Assembly (NCBI GenBank): GCA_041395205.1
Contig: JAWLAZ010000005.1
Coordinates: 1 to 64,000, forward strand
Origin: JAHEFU01 sp041395205
GTDB lineage: Bacteria; 4484-113; JAFGCY01
Length of the DNA: 64,000 nt
Direction of reading: 5' to 3'
Each line of letters opens with the position of its first letter. Position 1 is the first letter of the stretch. Positions 1-8,195 of this stretch are shown in pieces. Below the pieces are notes generated by a model that was given only the letters and a program-made list of their open reading frames with translations, had not been told where the DNA came from and did no database searches. The position numbers and the translations under genes are program-made.

Positions 1-655
1 GCAGGCTGCGCAGCAGCATGATGCCGCGCGTTAAGGGGAAGTGGCTGACCCAGCCCTGGACTGCCGGGCTGAGCTTCGAGAGATCCGAAAACGCCGGGAT
101 GAACAGGCTGAACTGGATGATGCTTGAAAGCTGTCCGACGCGCTTCAGCACCAGTGAAAGCGCACCGAGCAGCAGGCCGAGCCCGGTGATGCCGGCGATG
201 CTGAGCACGATCGCCACGATCCCGGGCAGGATGTCGGCCGCCTGGAAGGCCAGCCAGCGGCCGGTCAGCAGCTGCAGGGAAAGGCCCAGCAGCAGCACCG
301 TGAAGAAGCCGTATGTCAGCTTGACGAGCGCACGGATCCAGAGCACGGGCAGGAAGGCCGGAGCGCAGATGAAGACCTGCTCAAGCGTGCCCTGGCGTGC
401 TTCGTTCTCCACGTCCACGCTCATGGCATTCAGGGCGATGATCGCGAAGAACCACATGCAGTAGCCGATCATCAGCATTTCGGTGTTCTCAGCACTGATG
501 CTGCCGCCGGCGATCTGGCGCGCGCCAAAGAAGATCCCCGCAAAGAACAGGAACATCACGAGCAGGCCCGTGCCGATCTCCATCGGGTAGCGCAGCGCGG
601 TACGCAGCTCCCGCAGATACTCGGCCCGCAGCACCTTCAGCCAGCGCGTGCTCAC
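1..655 (-). CDS. ABC-2 type transporter permease, 3' end cut by window edge
   Basis: Membrane subunit of an ABC exporter, partner of the ATPase just upstream. The reverse-strand frame stays open from the edge to a GTG start at 655 (about 218 residues visible). That GTG overlaps the TGA stop of the ATPase gene by 4 nt (GTGA), so the two are translationally coupled. The protein starts VSTRWLKVLRAEYLRELR and has several hydrophobic segments. Around residue 90 it shows the motif NEARQGTLEQVF, which resembles the EGTLEQ signature common in ABC-2 permeases. The substrate cannot be told. A function in drug, lipid or polysaccharide export is only a family-level guess. The C-terminus lies outside the window. 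Confidence 0.8.
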   Translation of the reverse strand, partial: MSTRWLKVLRAEYLRELRTALRYPMEIGTGLLVMFLFFAGIFFGARQIAGGSISAENTEMLMIGYCMWFFAIIALNAMSVDVENEARQGTLEQVFICAPAFLPVLWIRALVKLTYGFFTVLLLGLSLQLLTGRWLAFQAADILPGIVAIVLSIAGITGLGLLLGALSLVLKRVGQLSSIIQFSLFIPAFSDLSKLSPAVQGWVSHFPLTRGIMLLRSL

Positions 656-1611
656 TCGCCTTCCTCCTCGCGGCTGCCGTCGGTGACCTTCACGAAGATC
701 TCCTCCAGCGTCGGCTGCTCCTGGCTGAACTGCGTGAGCTGCACGCGATAGGCTGCCAGCAGCTCCATCAGCGGGTAGACGGCGAGGTTGTCAGGCATCC
801 GGAAGCGCAGGCTGACCTGGCCGGGGCGCTGTTCATCCAGCTCCTCATATTCATATTCCTGCAGGTCGCGCTGCACCATGCGGTAGGCCGCCTCTTCCAT
901 GCGCAGCACATAGTCCCAGCGCCGGAACAGGTCGACGAGTGAATCAATGCTGTCCTCCAGCGCGATCCGGCCGGCCTTCATGATCCCGACGCGGCGGCAG
1001 ATGGCCTGTGCCACCTCCATCTGGTGCGTGGTGACGATGATCGTCAGTCCGCGCTCGCGGACCAGTTCACGCAGCAGGCGCTGGATCGTCAGCGAGCTGC
1101 TCACATCCAGGCCGAGTGTCGGTTCATCCAGCAGCAGCAGTTCCGGTTCACCCAGCAGGGCCAGCACCACCGCCAGCTTCTGCTGCATGCCGCGTGAAAG
1201 TGTCTGCGCCGGGCGGTCACGCTTGTCAGCCAGGCCGAACATCTCCAGCAGCTGATTCGCCTGCGGCCTCAGCGCATTCATGTACACGCCCTTCAGTTCC
1301 CCGAAGTAGGCGATGTTCTCCCAGACTGAGAGCCGCCAGTAGAGATTGCGGCTGCCCTCCAGCACTGCGCCGAGCTGCGGGCGGCGCTGCCAGGCGGGAA
1401 AGCTCACGCGCCCTGCATCGGGCATCACCAGTCCGGCGATCATCTTGATCGTGGTGGTCTTGCCGGCGCCGTTACTGCCCAGCAGGCCGAAGATCTCCCC
1501 CTGCGGGATGCTCAGTTCCAGGCCGTCCACGGCCAGCGTGGACTGGCTGTCCCAGGGCAGGCGCCGGCGGTAGCGCTTGCTGAGTCCCTCGATCTGTACG
1601 GCCAGAGCCAT
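652..1611 (-). CDS. ABC transporter ATP-binding protein
   Basis: Cytoplasmic ATPase of the exporter whose permease follows with a 4-nt overlap. It is 319 residues long. Walker A is GSNGAGKTT (about residues 45-53), the signature motif is LSRGMQQKLA, Walker B plus D-loop is LLLLDEPTLGLD, and the switch histidine lies in VTTHQ. This order matches the ABC-2 (DrrA/CcmA-like) ATPase class. The C-terminal roughly 90 residues form the regulatory extension typical of this class. The start ATG at 1611 has no Shine-Dalgarno. Instead a GATAAT hexamer ends six bases upstream, suggesting a leaderless message. Confidence 0.92.
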   Translation of the reverse strand: MALAVQIEGLSKRYRRRLPWDSQSTLAVDGLELSIPQGEIFGLLGSNGAGKTTTIKMIAGLVMPDAGRVSFPAWQRRPQLGAVLEGSRNLYWRLSVWENIAYFGELKGVYMNALRPQANQLLEMFGLADKRDRPAQTLSRGMQQKLAVVLALLGEPELLLLDEPTLGLDVSSSLTIQRLLRELVRERGLTIIVTTHQMEVAQAICRRVGIMKAGRIALEDSIDSLVDLFRRWDYVLRMEEAAYRMVQRDLQEYEYEELDEQRPGQVSLRFRMPDNLAVYPLMELLAAYRVQLTQFSQEQPTLEEIFVKVTDGSREEEGE

Positions 1612-1617
1612 CGCGCC

Positions 1618-1623
1618 ATTATC
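1618..1623 (-). promoter_or_regulatory. -10-like GATAAT six bases before the ABC ATPase start
   Basis: On the minus strand GATAAT is followed by six bases and then the ATG at 1611. No ribosome binding site is visible and no clear -35 can be picked. With a usual initiation distance the transcript would begin at or next to the start codon. Confidence 0.5.
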
Positions 1624-1797
1624 CCACCCGCGAATCGCCTGTTGGCCATATGTTTATATGTGTGCCGTTTGTCCACCAACATTCAGTCACCACTGTCGCC
1701 ATGTGTGCATTGCCAGTGGAAAAGCGGCTGAGCGCTGTCCTGTGAAGGAGCTCTGTCAACAGACATGGTGTACGGAAATCAACGGAAATTGCTGCAA

Positions 1798-2826
1798 CTA
1801 CGGGAGCAGTCCCAGCAGGATGTCCAGTGTGCGCTGCAGTCCGCCGCCGTCAATCAGCCGCATGCCATTGTGGATCAGCCGGCCACGCAGGTGGTTGCCA
1901 CCCAGCAGTTCCATCAGCCGCCCCGCGGCGAGGTTATGATTGAGCTCGTCCGGCCTGCTGCCGATGATGCAGCAGCCGGCTGCATTCAGCTTGCGGGCGG
2001 TGTCCAGCTGGTGCGGGACGAGCGGCAGCACGAGCGGTGGAATGCCCAGGAACACTGATTCATATAGTGTCAGGCCGCCGCTGACGATGCACATGTCGCT
2101 GGCACTCAACAATTCATGGAAGTCCGCAGTATCCGGATGCAGCTCGACATCCAGGCCGTCCGGCAGCTGCAGCCCTTCAGGTGCCGGCTTGACCAGCACT
2201 AGTCCGCCGAAACCCTGCTCTGCAAGCAGCTTCAGTGCGAACTGCGTTTCCATAAGCCGGGGTGTGCCACCAAAGCTGAGCATGATGCTGCGCACCGGCC
2301 CGGGAGTGCTTTCCACGGGATCCACAAGTTCGGTCGACATGGCCCGCAGGCTGGCCTGCGCCCCATAGCGCAGCCTGAAGATCTCCGGTGAGAGCTGCAG
2401 ATAGGTAATGCCGCTGTAGACCTCGGCTCGTCCGACGCGGCCATGCGCCGGGGCGATCTCAGACAGCAGGCTGCGCACCACCACATCCGCCGATTCAGTT
2501 GCCGGGCCGTAGTCATCCAGCAGCAGGCTGCGGCGCGCACTGCCTGCACATCTGCTCAGGAAATCCGCCGGGCTGTCCAGCCAGTCCACGAGCAGCAGCT
2601 CACATTCCGGCAGACTGTGCTCCATGGACAGCCAGTCCGCATATTCAGCCTGTATCCCCCGGCTGCTCAGATAAGCCTGTGCCTCCTGGCCGGTCTGGCA
2701 GCAGACGCTCAGTTCCAGCTCCCGGCCGCAGGCGGACAGGGCCTGATGCATCCAGACAGTCCTGTGCAGATGGCCCATGCCGAATTCATGGCCACCGCGC
2801 GTCAGCAGGCAGATCCGCATCGTCAT
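1798..2826 (-). CDS. PseG-like glycosyltransferase-fold protein (nucleotide-sugar hydrolase family)
   Basis: About 342 residues from the ATG at 2826 (MTMRICLLTRGGHEFGMGHL). The N-terminal glycine-rich loop GGHEFGMGHLHR is the hallmark of the PseG/SpsG family, which cleaves UDP from UDP-2,4-diacetamido sugars in pseudaminic acid synthesis. The C-terminal half has the nucleotide-binding GGLTLYES region, as in GT-B enzymes such as MurG. A longer reading frame extends to 2955, but it would overlap the divergent gene at 2845 and ignores the family N-terminus. GATAAT lies six bases before ATG 2826. No other pseudaminate genes are adjacent, so the substrate is unproven. A general GT-B glycosyltransferase is the alternative. 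Confidence 0.7.
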   Translation of the reverse strand: MTMRICLLTRGGHEFGMGHLHRTVWMHQALSACGRELELSVCCQTGQEAQAYLSSRGIQAEYADWLSMEHSLPECELLLVDWLDSPADFLSRCAGSARRSLLLDDYGPATESADVVVRSLLSEIAPAHGRVGRAEVYSGITYLQLSPEIFRLRYGAQASLRAMSTELVDPVESTPGPVRSIMLSFGGTPRLMETQFALKLLAEQGFGGLVLVKPAPEGLQLPDGLDVELHPDTADFHELLSASDMCIVSGGLTLYESVFLGIPPLVLPLVPHQLDTARKLNAAGCCIIGSRPDELNHNLAAGRLMELLGGNHLRGRLIHNGMRLIDGGGLQRTLDILLGLLP

Positions 2827-2832
2827 ACATAG

Positions 2833-2838
2833 ATTATC
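2833..2838 (-). promoter_or_regulatory. -10-like GATAAT before the PseG-like gene
   Basis: GATAAT on the minus strand ends six bases upstream of ATG 2826. The divergent gene starts at 2845, only 18 bases from this start, so promoter elements of the two genes must overlap. Confidence 0.5.
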
Positions 2839-2844
2839 CGCGAT

Positions 2845-3498
2845 ATGTGGGACAATCCTCCGGTGGCCAACGGGAGCGGCTATGACAGACGGACGCGCAA
2901 GCTGCTGCACCTGCTGCTGGGCTTTCCCGCGCTGCTGCTGCCCTTCATCCGCCATGACATCGCCCTCGTCTTCGTGATCGCTGCAGTGCTGTTCACCTTC
3001 TGGCTGCGGGCGGACCGCTTCAGCTTTATCAATCGCCTGGCAAAGCCCAGCGACCGGGAGCTCAACAAGATGACCGGCTTCCAGGTCTACGCCATCGTGA
3101 TCCTGATTCTCGTGGCGATGATCCCGCTGCTGGACTACTACGACCTGGAGGGCACGCGCTTTGCGATGTTCGGCTGGCTGGCCATGTCCTGGGGGGATGG
3201 GCTCAGCGGACTATTGGGTCCCGGTCCGCGCGTGGCCCGCACCGTCCCCTGGAATGCGGACAAGACCTGGCTCGGGAGCCTCGGGGCCCTCATGGGCAGC
3301 TTCGCTGCCGGACTGGCCTGCTTCGCCGTACCCCTGGCAGGCCTGCTTCCGCTGCCACCCGTGCAGGCTCTGCTCATGGCGGTGGCCATATCCATGGTTG
3401 TTGCGCTGCTCGAATCCCTGCAGACCGGGATTGACGATAATTTCACCGTGGGCATCGGCAGCGCATTGACAGCGATTCTCATTAGCGGAATCCTCTGA
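2845..3498 (+). CDS. Phosphatidate cytidylyltransferase/dolichol kinase-like membrane protein
   Basis: Integral membrane protein of 217 residues with about six hydrophobic segments. It carries the motif WGDGLSGLLG near residue 115, followed by basic residues and DKTWLGSLG. This matches the CTP-dependent lipid kinase group (dolichol kinase/SEC59, phytol kinase VTE5, bacterial diacylglycerol-kinase-like proteins), which use CTP to phosphorylate a polyprenol or diacylglycerol. The physiological lipid cannot be named. The ATG at 2845 is the only sensible start. The gene is divergent from the PseG-like gene and is followed by trxA with its own promoter. Confidence 0.7.
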   Translation: MWDNPPVANGSGYDRRTRKLLHLLLGFPALLLPFIRHDIALVFVIAAVLFTFWLRADRFSFINRLAKPSDRELNKMTGFQVYAIVILILVAMIPLLDYYDLEGTRFAMFGWLAMSWGDGLSGLLGPGPRVARTVPWNADKTWLGSLGALMGSFAAGLACFAVPLAGLLPLPPVQALLMAVAISMVVALLESLQTGIDDNFTVGIGSALTAILISGIL

Positions 3499-3584
3499 AA
3501 TAATGAGGCCTGCGAGGGGTATTGAACGGTGGACTTCGCATGCGGCAGACCTGTGTGGATGGTGCCTGCGGAATCGGTGAATGT

Positions 3585-3590
3585 TATAAT
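3585..3590 (+). promoter_or_regulatory. Extended -10 (TGnTATAAT) for trxA
   Basis: A perfect TATAAT preceded by TG one base upstream (3582-3583) lies 29 bases before the trxA start. No convincing -35 is seen, as is usual for extended -10 promoters. A GGAGG ribosome site (3610-3614) lies between, so this gene has a normal leader, unlike several neighbours. Confidence 0.65.
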
Positions 3591-3619
3591 CCGCAATTGG
3601 ATCAGCACAGGAGGATCAC

Positions 3620-3934
3620 GTGATCGATATCACTGAAGACATGTTTGACGACAAGGTAGTCAAGTCCAGCAAGCCCGTGCTTGTCGACTTCTCCGCCACC
3701 TGGTGCCCGCCGTGCAAGATGCTGCACCCCGTCGTGGAGCGCATCAGCCTGGAGTTCAGCGACCAGCTCGACGTCTACGGTGTCGACACGGACAAGAACC
3801 CCGGCCTGAGCCAGCAGTTCAACATCTCCGGCGTGCCGACCATGATCTTCTTCCGCGACGGCCAGGAGATCAAGAAGATCGTCGGTTTCCGCGATTACGA
3901 CAATCTCAAGCAGGAAGTGCAGGCGATCCTCTGA
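3620..3934 (+). CDS. trxA: Thioredoxin with CPPC active site
   Basis: Single thioredoxin domain of 104 residues, cytoplasmic with no signal peptide. The active site is WCPPCKM around residues 30-36, where classical thioredoxin has WCGPC. The cis-proline loop SGVPTMIFF and the C-terminal glycine-containing segment are in place. A CPPC centre is expected to alter the redox potential, so it may act in a specialised reduction. The start is GTG 3620, supported by GGAGG five bases upstream. The phosphomutase gene begins 15 nt after the stop, so the two are probably co-transcribed. Confidence 0.93.
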   Translation: MIDITEDMFDDKVVKSSKPVLVDFSATWCPPCKMLHPVVERISLEFSDQLDVYGVDTDKNPGLSQQFNISGVPTMIFFRDGQEIKKIVGFRDYDNLKQEVQAIL

Positions 3935-3949
3935 TCGCCTTGCGCCTAA

Positions 3950-5380
3950 GTGCCAGTCAGCTTCGGCAGTGACGGATACCGGGGGGTCATCGGACATGGC
4001 ATGACCGCAGCTCATGCCGTGCGCATCCTCTACGGCTGCGTGGAATGGCTGCGCAGGCACCACCCCGGCTGCGAGTCGCGGGCGATCCCCATCGGTTATG
4101 ACACACGCTTCCTTTCGCGCGAATTCGCGCTGCTGGCACTTGATGTGCTGGAAGCCCGCGGCCAGCGCTGTGTGATCGCCGGCCGGGCCTGCCCCAGTCC
4201 CTACCTGTCATTTGCCACGAAGCAGCTCGAAGCGCCGCTCGGGGTGCAGTTCACGGCTTCGCACAATCCCTGGAACTACAGCGGGATCAAGCTCAAGGGC
4301 TCCTTCGGCGGTAGCATGCTGCCGGAGGACGTTGCCGAAATCGAGAAGTTTGCCAACGCCTTTGACGACGCTGATCTCGGAGACTTCCGGCTCGGACGGC
4401 AGACGGCTGCTCCACTGGAATTCAACCTCGAGCGGGAATACGCCGCCGCGATCCGCCAGGCCGCGGGCTGGGACGGAGATCCGGGGCGTGAGCTGGCCGT
4501 TGACTACCTGAACGGCACGGCGGCGGGGATCTACCGCGAGATCCTCCGGCAGATGTTCTCCCCGCAGAATGAGCTGCGCACCGGCGTGGATCCCCTCTTC
4601 GGCGGGGACAAGCCCGAGCCGGTGGAGGAGAAGCTCAACGAGCTGAGCCGGATCGTGGCCTTTGACGGCAGGGACAGCCTCGGCTTCGCCTTCGATGGCG
4701 ACGGTGACCGGCTGGCGGTGATGGATGAGCAGGGTCGCTTCCTGCGCACTCATGAGATCTTCTGCCTGCTGCTTGAGCACGTTGTCAGGACCAGGGGCGT
4801 GACGGGCATCGTTGTCACTTCCGTGAGCTTCTCCGGACTGGTGGAACGTGTTGCCAGGGATCTGCAGTGCACGGTGCTCGACGTGCCCGTCGGCTACAAG
4901 AACGTCAGCAAGGCCATGCTTGAATACAACGCCATCATCGGCGGTGAGGAAAGCGGCGGCACCGGTTTCGGCCATTACCTGCCGGAGCGGGATGCCCTGC
5001 TGATGGCCGTGATGCTGCTGCACGAACGCGTGCTGCGTGACAAACCTGTCAGCGAACTGGTTGACGAACTCTATGAGAAGCACGGCCGCCCGGTCTACAT
5101 CCGCCGGGATTATGCGCTGGATGCTGACTACGACCGCGATGCCTACCGCGATGCCATCCGCAATCTAAGCCGGCTGGAAAGCCTGGCCGGTGACGAGGTG
5201 GAGTCACTCAACCACCGCGACGGCATGAAGCTGCGCACGGCGGAGGGCTGGGCTCTCGCGCGGATCAGCGGCACCGAACCGCTGCTGCGCCTCTACTGCG
5301 AGGCCGGCAGCGAGGAGCGGGCCGAGGCCTATGCCGATGAGCTGGTAAACGCCCTGGACTTCAGCGAACTGCGCGGCTGA
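3950..5380 (+). CDS. Phosphoglucomutase/phosphomannomutase family protein
   Basis: Alpha-D-phosphohexomutase of 476 residues that moves the phosphate between C6 and C1 of a hexose, feeding nucleotide-sugar and envelope polysaccharide synthesis. All four family loops are present: the phosphoserine loop TASHNPWNYSGIK, the metal loop DGDGDR, the sugar-specificity loop GGEESGG, and the phosphate-binding loop RISGTEPLLR near the C-terminus. The sugar loop GEESGG is of the glucose/mannose rather than glucosamine type. The start GTG 3950 gives the usual N-terminus (SFGSDGYRGVIG). It follows trxA by 15 nt. Confidence 0.9.
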   Translation: MPVSFGSDGYRGVIGHGMTAAHAVRILYGCVEWLRRHHPGCESRAIPIGYDTRFLSREFALLALDVLEARGQRCVIAGRACPSPYLSFATKQLEAPLGVQFTASHNPWNYSGIKLKGSFGGSMLPEDVAEIEKFANAFDDADLGDFRLGRQTAAPLEFNLEREYAAAIRQAAGWDGDPGRELAVDYLNGTAAGIYREILRQMFSPQNELRTGVDPLFGGDKPEPVEEKLNELSRIVAFDGRDSLGFAFDGDGDRLAVMDEQGRFLRTHEIFCLLLEHVVRTRGVTGIVVTSVSFSGLVERVARDLQCTVLDVPVGYKNVSKAMLEYNAIIGGEESGGTGFGHYLPERDALLMAVMLLHERVLRDKPVSELVDELYEKHGRPVYIRRDYALDADYDRDAYRDAIRNLSRLESLAGDEVESLNHRDGMKLRTAEGWALARISGTEPLLRLYCEAGSEERAEAYADELVNALDFSELRG

Positions 5381-5383
5381 GGC

Positions 5384-5596
5384 TCAGGCCTCGTTGTCAA
5401 CCGGCACGCACAGTGCGAACAGCAGGTAGAGCAGCGGCAGTGCCAGCCCGCCGATCGTCAGGAACATCAGCATCAGCAGCAGGAAGCGGATCACGACCGG
5501 GTCAATCGCCAGATGCCGGCCCATCCCGGCGCAGAGCCCAAGCAGCACCCCGCCCTTGCCGCGGGGAACCCTCAGTACCCTGTCAGTGCGCTGCAT
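5384..5596 (-). CDS. PspC-domain small membrane protein
   Basis: 70-residue PspC-domain protein: a basic N-terminus, the conserved GVLLGLCAGMGRHLAIDP segment, then two hydrophobic stretches. PspC is the inner-membrane sensor/anchor of the phage-shock envelope stress response and binds PspA in systems where it is studied. Here it is the last gene of the rpmH-rnpA-yidD-yidC-khpB unit, 9 nt after khpB. A pspA gene is divergent from the first gene of the same unit. The minimal length means only the PspC core is present. Confidence 0.85.
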   Translation of the reverse strand: MQRTDRVLRVPRGKGGVLLGLCAGMGRHLAIDPVVIRFLLLMLMFLTIGGLALPLLYLLFALCVPVDNEA

Positions 5597-5605
5597 CGCC
5601 TGTTT

Positions 5606-6253
5606 CTATTCCTGGATGTCCGAGCGCGGCAGGATGAACAGCGTGCGGGTATCGCGCGTGTCGCCGCGGGACTCGGTCGTCAGGTAGGGGTGGTCCGTCA
5701 GGAAGTGGTGCACGAAGCGCCGTTCCTTCGGCAACAGGCCGGGCACCGGGCGTTCCTTGTGGTCATATTCGATGTCACGGATGATCTTCGTCACCATGTT
5801 CTCGAGGAAGGACTGGCGCTTGCGGCGGTAGTTGTCAATGTCCACCGTGAGGTTGACCCAGCGCGGGAAGCGGCGGCTGACGCTGTGCCCGATCAGGGTC
5901 TCCACGGCGTCCAGCGTGCGGCCGTGCTGGCCGATGAACTGTCCGCTGCGGCGTGAGTTGATCATCACGAAGAAGTCCGTCACGGCGCGGTTGGACTTGA
6001 TCTTGAGCTGGGCGCGGTTGTCGAAGATCCGCACGACGGGGAAGGCCAGGCGGTAGATCAGGTCCATCACCTGGGTGCGCGGCCAGGCATGGACCGTGAC
6101 CGTGCCGCTGCCGTCCTCGGCGGGATCCTCCTGGTAGTACAGCTCGGCACCACCGGCCTGCTCACGCAGCTGGTCGCGCAGGGCGTCGACATCCGTACCG
6201 GTGGCGCTGAAGCCCGTCAGGGACTCGTCAGGGATTGCATGCTGTTCGCTCAT
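5606..6253 (-). CDS. khpB: KhpB/Jag family RNA-binding protein (KH and R3H domains)
   Basis: 215 residues. The second half has a KH fold with the GxxG loop in FIGQHGRTLDAVETL (about residues 110-125), and then an R3H domain (KERRFVHHFLTDHPYLTT, with conserved Arg and His). The N-terminal part corresponds to the Jag-N region but looks divergent. KhpB binds RNA as a heterodimer with KhpA, which is also encoded in this window (32.2 kb). Its start codon overlaps the yidC stop (ATGA), giving tight translational coupling. The yidC-khpB order is the widespread one. Confidence 0.92.
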   Translation of the reverse strand: MSEQHAIPDESLTGFSATGTDVDALRDQLREQAGGAELYYQEDPAEDGSGTVTVHAWPRTQVMDLIYRLAFPVVRIFDNRAQLKIKSNRAVTDFFVMINSRRSGQFIGQHGRTLDAVETLIGHSVSRRFPRWVNLTVDIDNYRRKRQSFLENMVTKIIRDIEYDHKERPVPGLLPKERRFVHHFLTDHPYLTTESRGDTRDTRTLFILPRSDIQE

Positions 6254-7467
6254 CTCTTCCTTCTCTTCTTCCGGGGACGTTTCAGGGAAGGACCGGAACC
6301 ATCATCGTCCGGGTCCGTACCATCTTCCGCATCGTCCGCCTGGCTGATCTCAGTTTTCCTATCTTCCTCATTCCCGGCAGCGGCTTTGGCGCCGGAGCCG
6401 GTATCCCGCTTGGCCTGCAGTTCCGCCATTCTCTGTTCCTGCGACTGCGGAGGCTCATTGATCCAGGCCTTGAGCTCCTGCACGTCGAACTTGACGTTGG
6501 ACGAACTGCCCAGGACCTTGTACTCAAGGACCATTATTGTATTCTGAACGATGAAATAAAGCAAAGCCCCGGCACTGAAAATGAAAGCGAAGATGACGAT
6601 GATGAAGTTCATGAACTTCATGGAGCGCTGCATCTGCTCCGCGGCATCCTGGGTCGGATCCTTCGGAACGTCCTTCATCTTCATCGCCGCGAGGAATTCC
6701 TCCTCGAACTTCTTGTCCGGCTTGTTGATGTCGCGCATCACCTTCTGCATCCAGAAGCTGGAAGCGACATACAGCACCACAAGGATCAGCGCGGGGGCAT
6801 ACCAGGTACTGCCACCCAGCAGCGGCACCGCAGTCGGGATGTGCAGCAGGCTGTCCTGCAGCTTATCGACCGAAATCACTGTGTCGATGATGTCCGCCAT
6901 GTCCGCGCCGCCCATCCCGAAACTGCGGACGCCGGTCACGTTCACGGGGAACAGCAGCTGGATCCCGAACAGGTCGTGCCCGGCGAAGCTCTGGTCGTAG
7001 AGCGCGCGGTAGATGCCGAACAGGATCGGCATCTGCACGAGCATCGGCAGGCAGCCGGCCATGGGGTTGATCTTGTACTTCGAGTACAGATCCATGGTCT
7101 TGAAGCCCTGCTGCTGCTTGTCCGGATAGCGGTACTGGATCGCCTTCTGCACCGGCTGCAGCAGCTGCATGTTCTTCATGCCGCGGATCTGGGCCGAGGT
7201 CAGTCCCACCACGTAAAGCAGCAGTCTCACGACCACGGCGGTCAGCACGATCGCCAGGCCGTAGCTGCCGGTGAGCTCTCCCAGCGTGTTGATGCAGAAC
7301 AGGAAGAACACGGCGAACACGCCGATCAGGTCGTTGAAGATGTTGCCGCTGCTGATGTAGGCCTGGTAGTCCGGAGCAAGGTTCTGGCCCTTGCTCATCA
7401 GGTCGCGGATCCTGTCAATGCTCTGCAGCATGAAGCCGGGAATGAATGTATGCAGGAGGTTCATCAT
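6250..7467 (-). CDS. yidC: Membrane protein insertase YidC (short form)
   Basis: 405-residue Oxa1/YidC/Alb3 insertase that integrates proteins into the inner membrane alone or with Sec. It has about 110 residues of short N-terminal sequence instead of the roughly 320-residue periplasmic P1 domain of proteobacterial YidC. The hydrophilic-groove arginine sits in VVVRLLLY, followed by a charged cytoplasmic hairpin and the conserved INPMAGCLPMLVQMPILF helix. The C-terminus is long and hydrophilic and ends in KRPRKKRRKR, as expected for ribosome contact. It overlaps yidD and khpB by 4 nt on either side. The short architecture resembles Gram-positive YidC, although the genome otherwise looks diderm. 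Confidence 0.95.
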   Translation of the reverse strand: MMNLLHTFIPGFMLQSIDRIRDLMSKGQNLAPDYQAYISSGNIFNDLIGVFAVFFLFCINTLGELTGSYGLAIVLTAVVVRLLLYVVGLTSAQIRGMKNMQLLQPVQKAIQYRYPDKQQQGFKTMDLYSKYKINPMAGCLPMLVQMPILFGIYRALYDQSFAGHDLFGIQLLFPVNVTGVRSFGMGGADMADIIDTVISVDKLQDSLLHIPTAVPLLGGSTWYAPALILVVLYVASSFWMQKVMRDINKPDKKFEEEFLAAMKMKDVPKDPTQDAAEQMQRSMKFMNFIIVIFAFIFSAGALLYFIVQNTIMVLEYKVLGSSSNVKFDVQELKAWINEPPQSQEQRMAELQAKRDTGSGAKAAAGNEEDRKTEISQADDAEDGTDPDDDGSGPSLKRPRKKRRKR

Positions 7468-7661
7468 GTCAGGGGGTCATAACCTCCGGGATTGAACGGG
7501 TTGCAGCGCAGCACACGCCAGGTGGCGAGCCAGCTGCCCCGCACCAGGCCGTAGCGGCGCACGGCATCCAGGGCATAGCGCGAGCAGGTCGGGGTGAAGC
7601 GGCAGCTCGGCGGGCTGAAGCGTGAGATATAGCGGCGATAGAACTCAATGGCAAGGATCAT
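7464..7661 (-). CDS. yidD: Membrane protein insertion efficiency factor YidD
   Basis: Small membrane-associated protein that aids YidC-dependent insertion. The diagnostic block is intact: FYRRYIS, SCRFTPTCSRYALDAVRRYG, then RCNPFNPGGYDP. The reading frame is open up to a start at 7760, but that would overlap rnpA by 116 nt. The ATG at 7661 gives 65 residues beginning MILAIEFYRRYIS, matches the family's amphipathic N-terminus, and reduces the overlap with rnpA to 17 nt. I therefore prefer it, although the longer form cannot be excluded. The stop overlaps the yidC start by 4 nt. Confidence 0.85.
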   Translation of the reverse strand: MILAIEFYRRYISRFSPPSCRFTPTCSRYALDAVRRYGLVRGSWLATWRVLRCNPFNPGGYDPLT

Positions 7662-8061
7662 CAGTGTCGCGGGCAGCCCGAGGATGAAGCCCAGCGGGCC
7701 CCGGTGCCGGACCAGCGGGGGCTGGCCGGCTGCTTGCGAGATATGACAGGTCAAACACATGGGACAGATGATCCGTGTATTCCTTGTAACTCCCCAGGCA
7801 CTCGTCTCGGTTGACCAGGATCACCATGTCCACCCCGCTCACGAGGCCAGGCTGGCATTCCCGCAGGTATTCCCTGGTCCAGCGCCTGATCTTGTTGCGG
7901 CGAACTGCTGTTCCCACCGCCTTGCGAACGGCAATGCCGTAGCGGTTGTGCTGCAGGCCATTATGCTGCCAGTACACAACCACACCGCGGCTGCCCTTCC
8001 TGAATCCGGAGGTCAGAAGCCTGCGGAACAGGTTGCGGCCGCGCAGGGCGCACAGGCTCAC
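7645..8061 (-). CDS. rnpA: Ribonuclease P protein component
   Basis: Protein subunit of RNase P, which matures tRNA 5' ends. It is 138 residues and contains the RNR motif as AVRRNKIRRWTREYLRE and the N-terminal RGRNLFRRLL/RGVVVYW substrate-cleft region. It is about 20 residues longer than usual because of a Pro/Ala-rich C-terminal tail. The GTG start at 8061 overlaps the last base of the rpmH stop (TAGTG), the usual tight rpmH-rnpA arrangement. Confidence 0.93.
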   Translation of the reverse strand: MSLCALRGRNLFRRLLTSGFRKGSRGVVVYWQHNGLQHNRYGIAVRKAVGTAVRRNKIRRWTREYLRECQPGLVSGVDMVILVNRDECLGSYKEYTDHLSHVFDLSYLASSRPAPAGPAPGPAGLHPRAARDTDDPCH

Positions 8062-8195
8062 TAGACGGTGAGCTTCTTGCGTCCCCGGGCGCGGCGGGCG
8101 GCCAGCACGCGGCGTCCGCCGGGGGTGGCCATGCGGGCACGGAACCCATGGCGACGCATGCGGCGTCTCTTCTTCGGCTGATAGGTGCGCTTCAT
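8061..8195 (-). CDS. rpmH: 50S ribosomal protein L34
   Basis: 44-residue, highly basic L34 starting MKRTYQPKKRRRMRRHGF, with the conserved GRRVLAARRARGRKKL end. The frame extends upstream to 8246, but the family N-terminus fixes the start at 8195. It is the first gene of the rpmH-rnpA-yidD-yidC-khpB-pspC unit. Many genomes have dnaA and the origin next to it. Neither is seen here; the upstream neighbour is pspA. Confidence 0.96.
   Translation of the reverse strand: MKRTYQPKKRRRMRRHGFRARMATPGGRRVLAARRARGRKKLTV

Noticed and set aside
6235..7482. Long plus-strand reading frame rich in His/Leu/Gln opposite yidC
   Set aside because: Antisense shadow of yidC typical of GC-rich genes; composition is not protein-like. 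The same holds for many long frames opposite infB, arsA, lepB, mrdA and ftsK.
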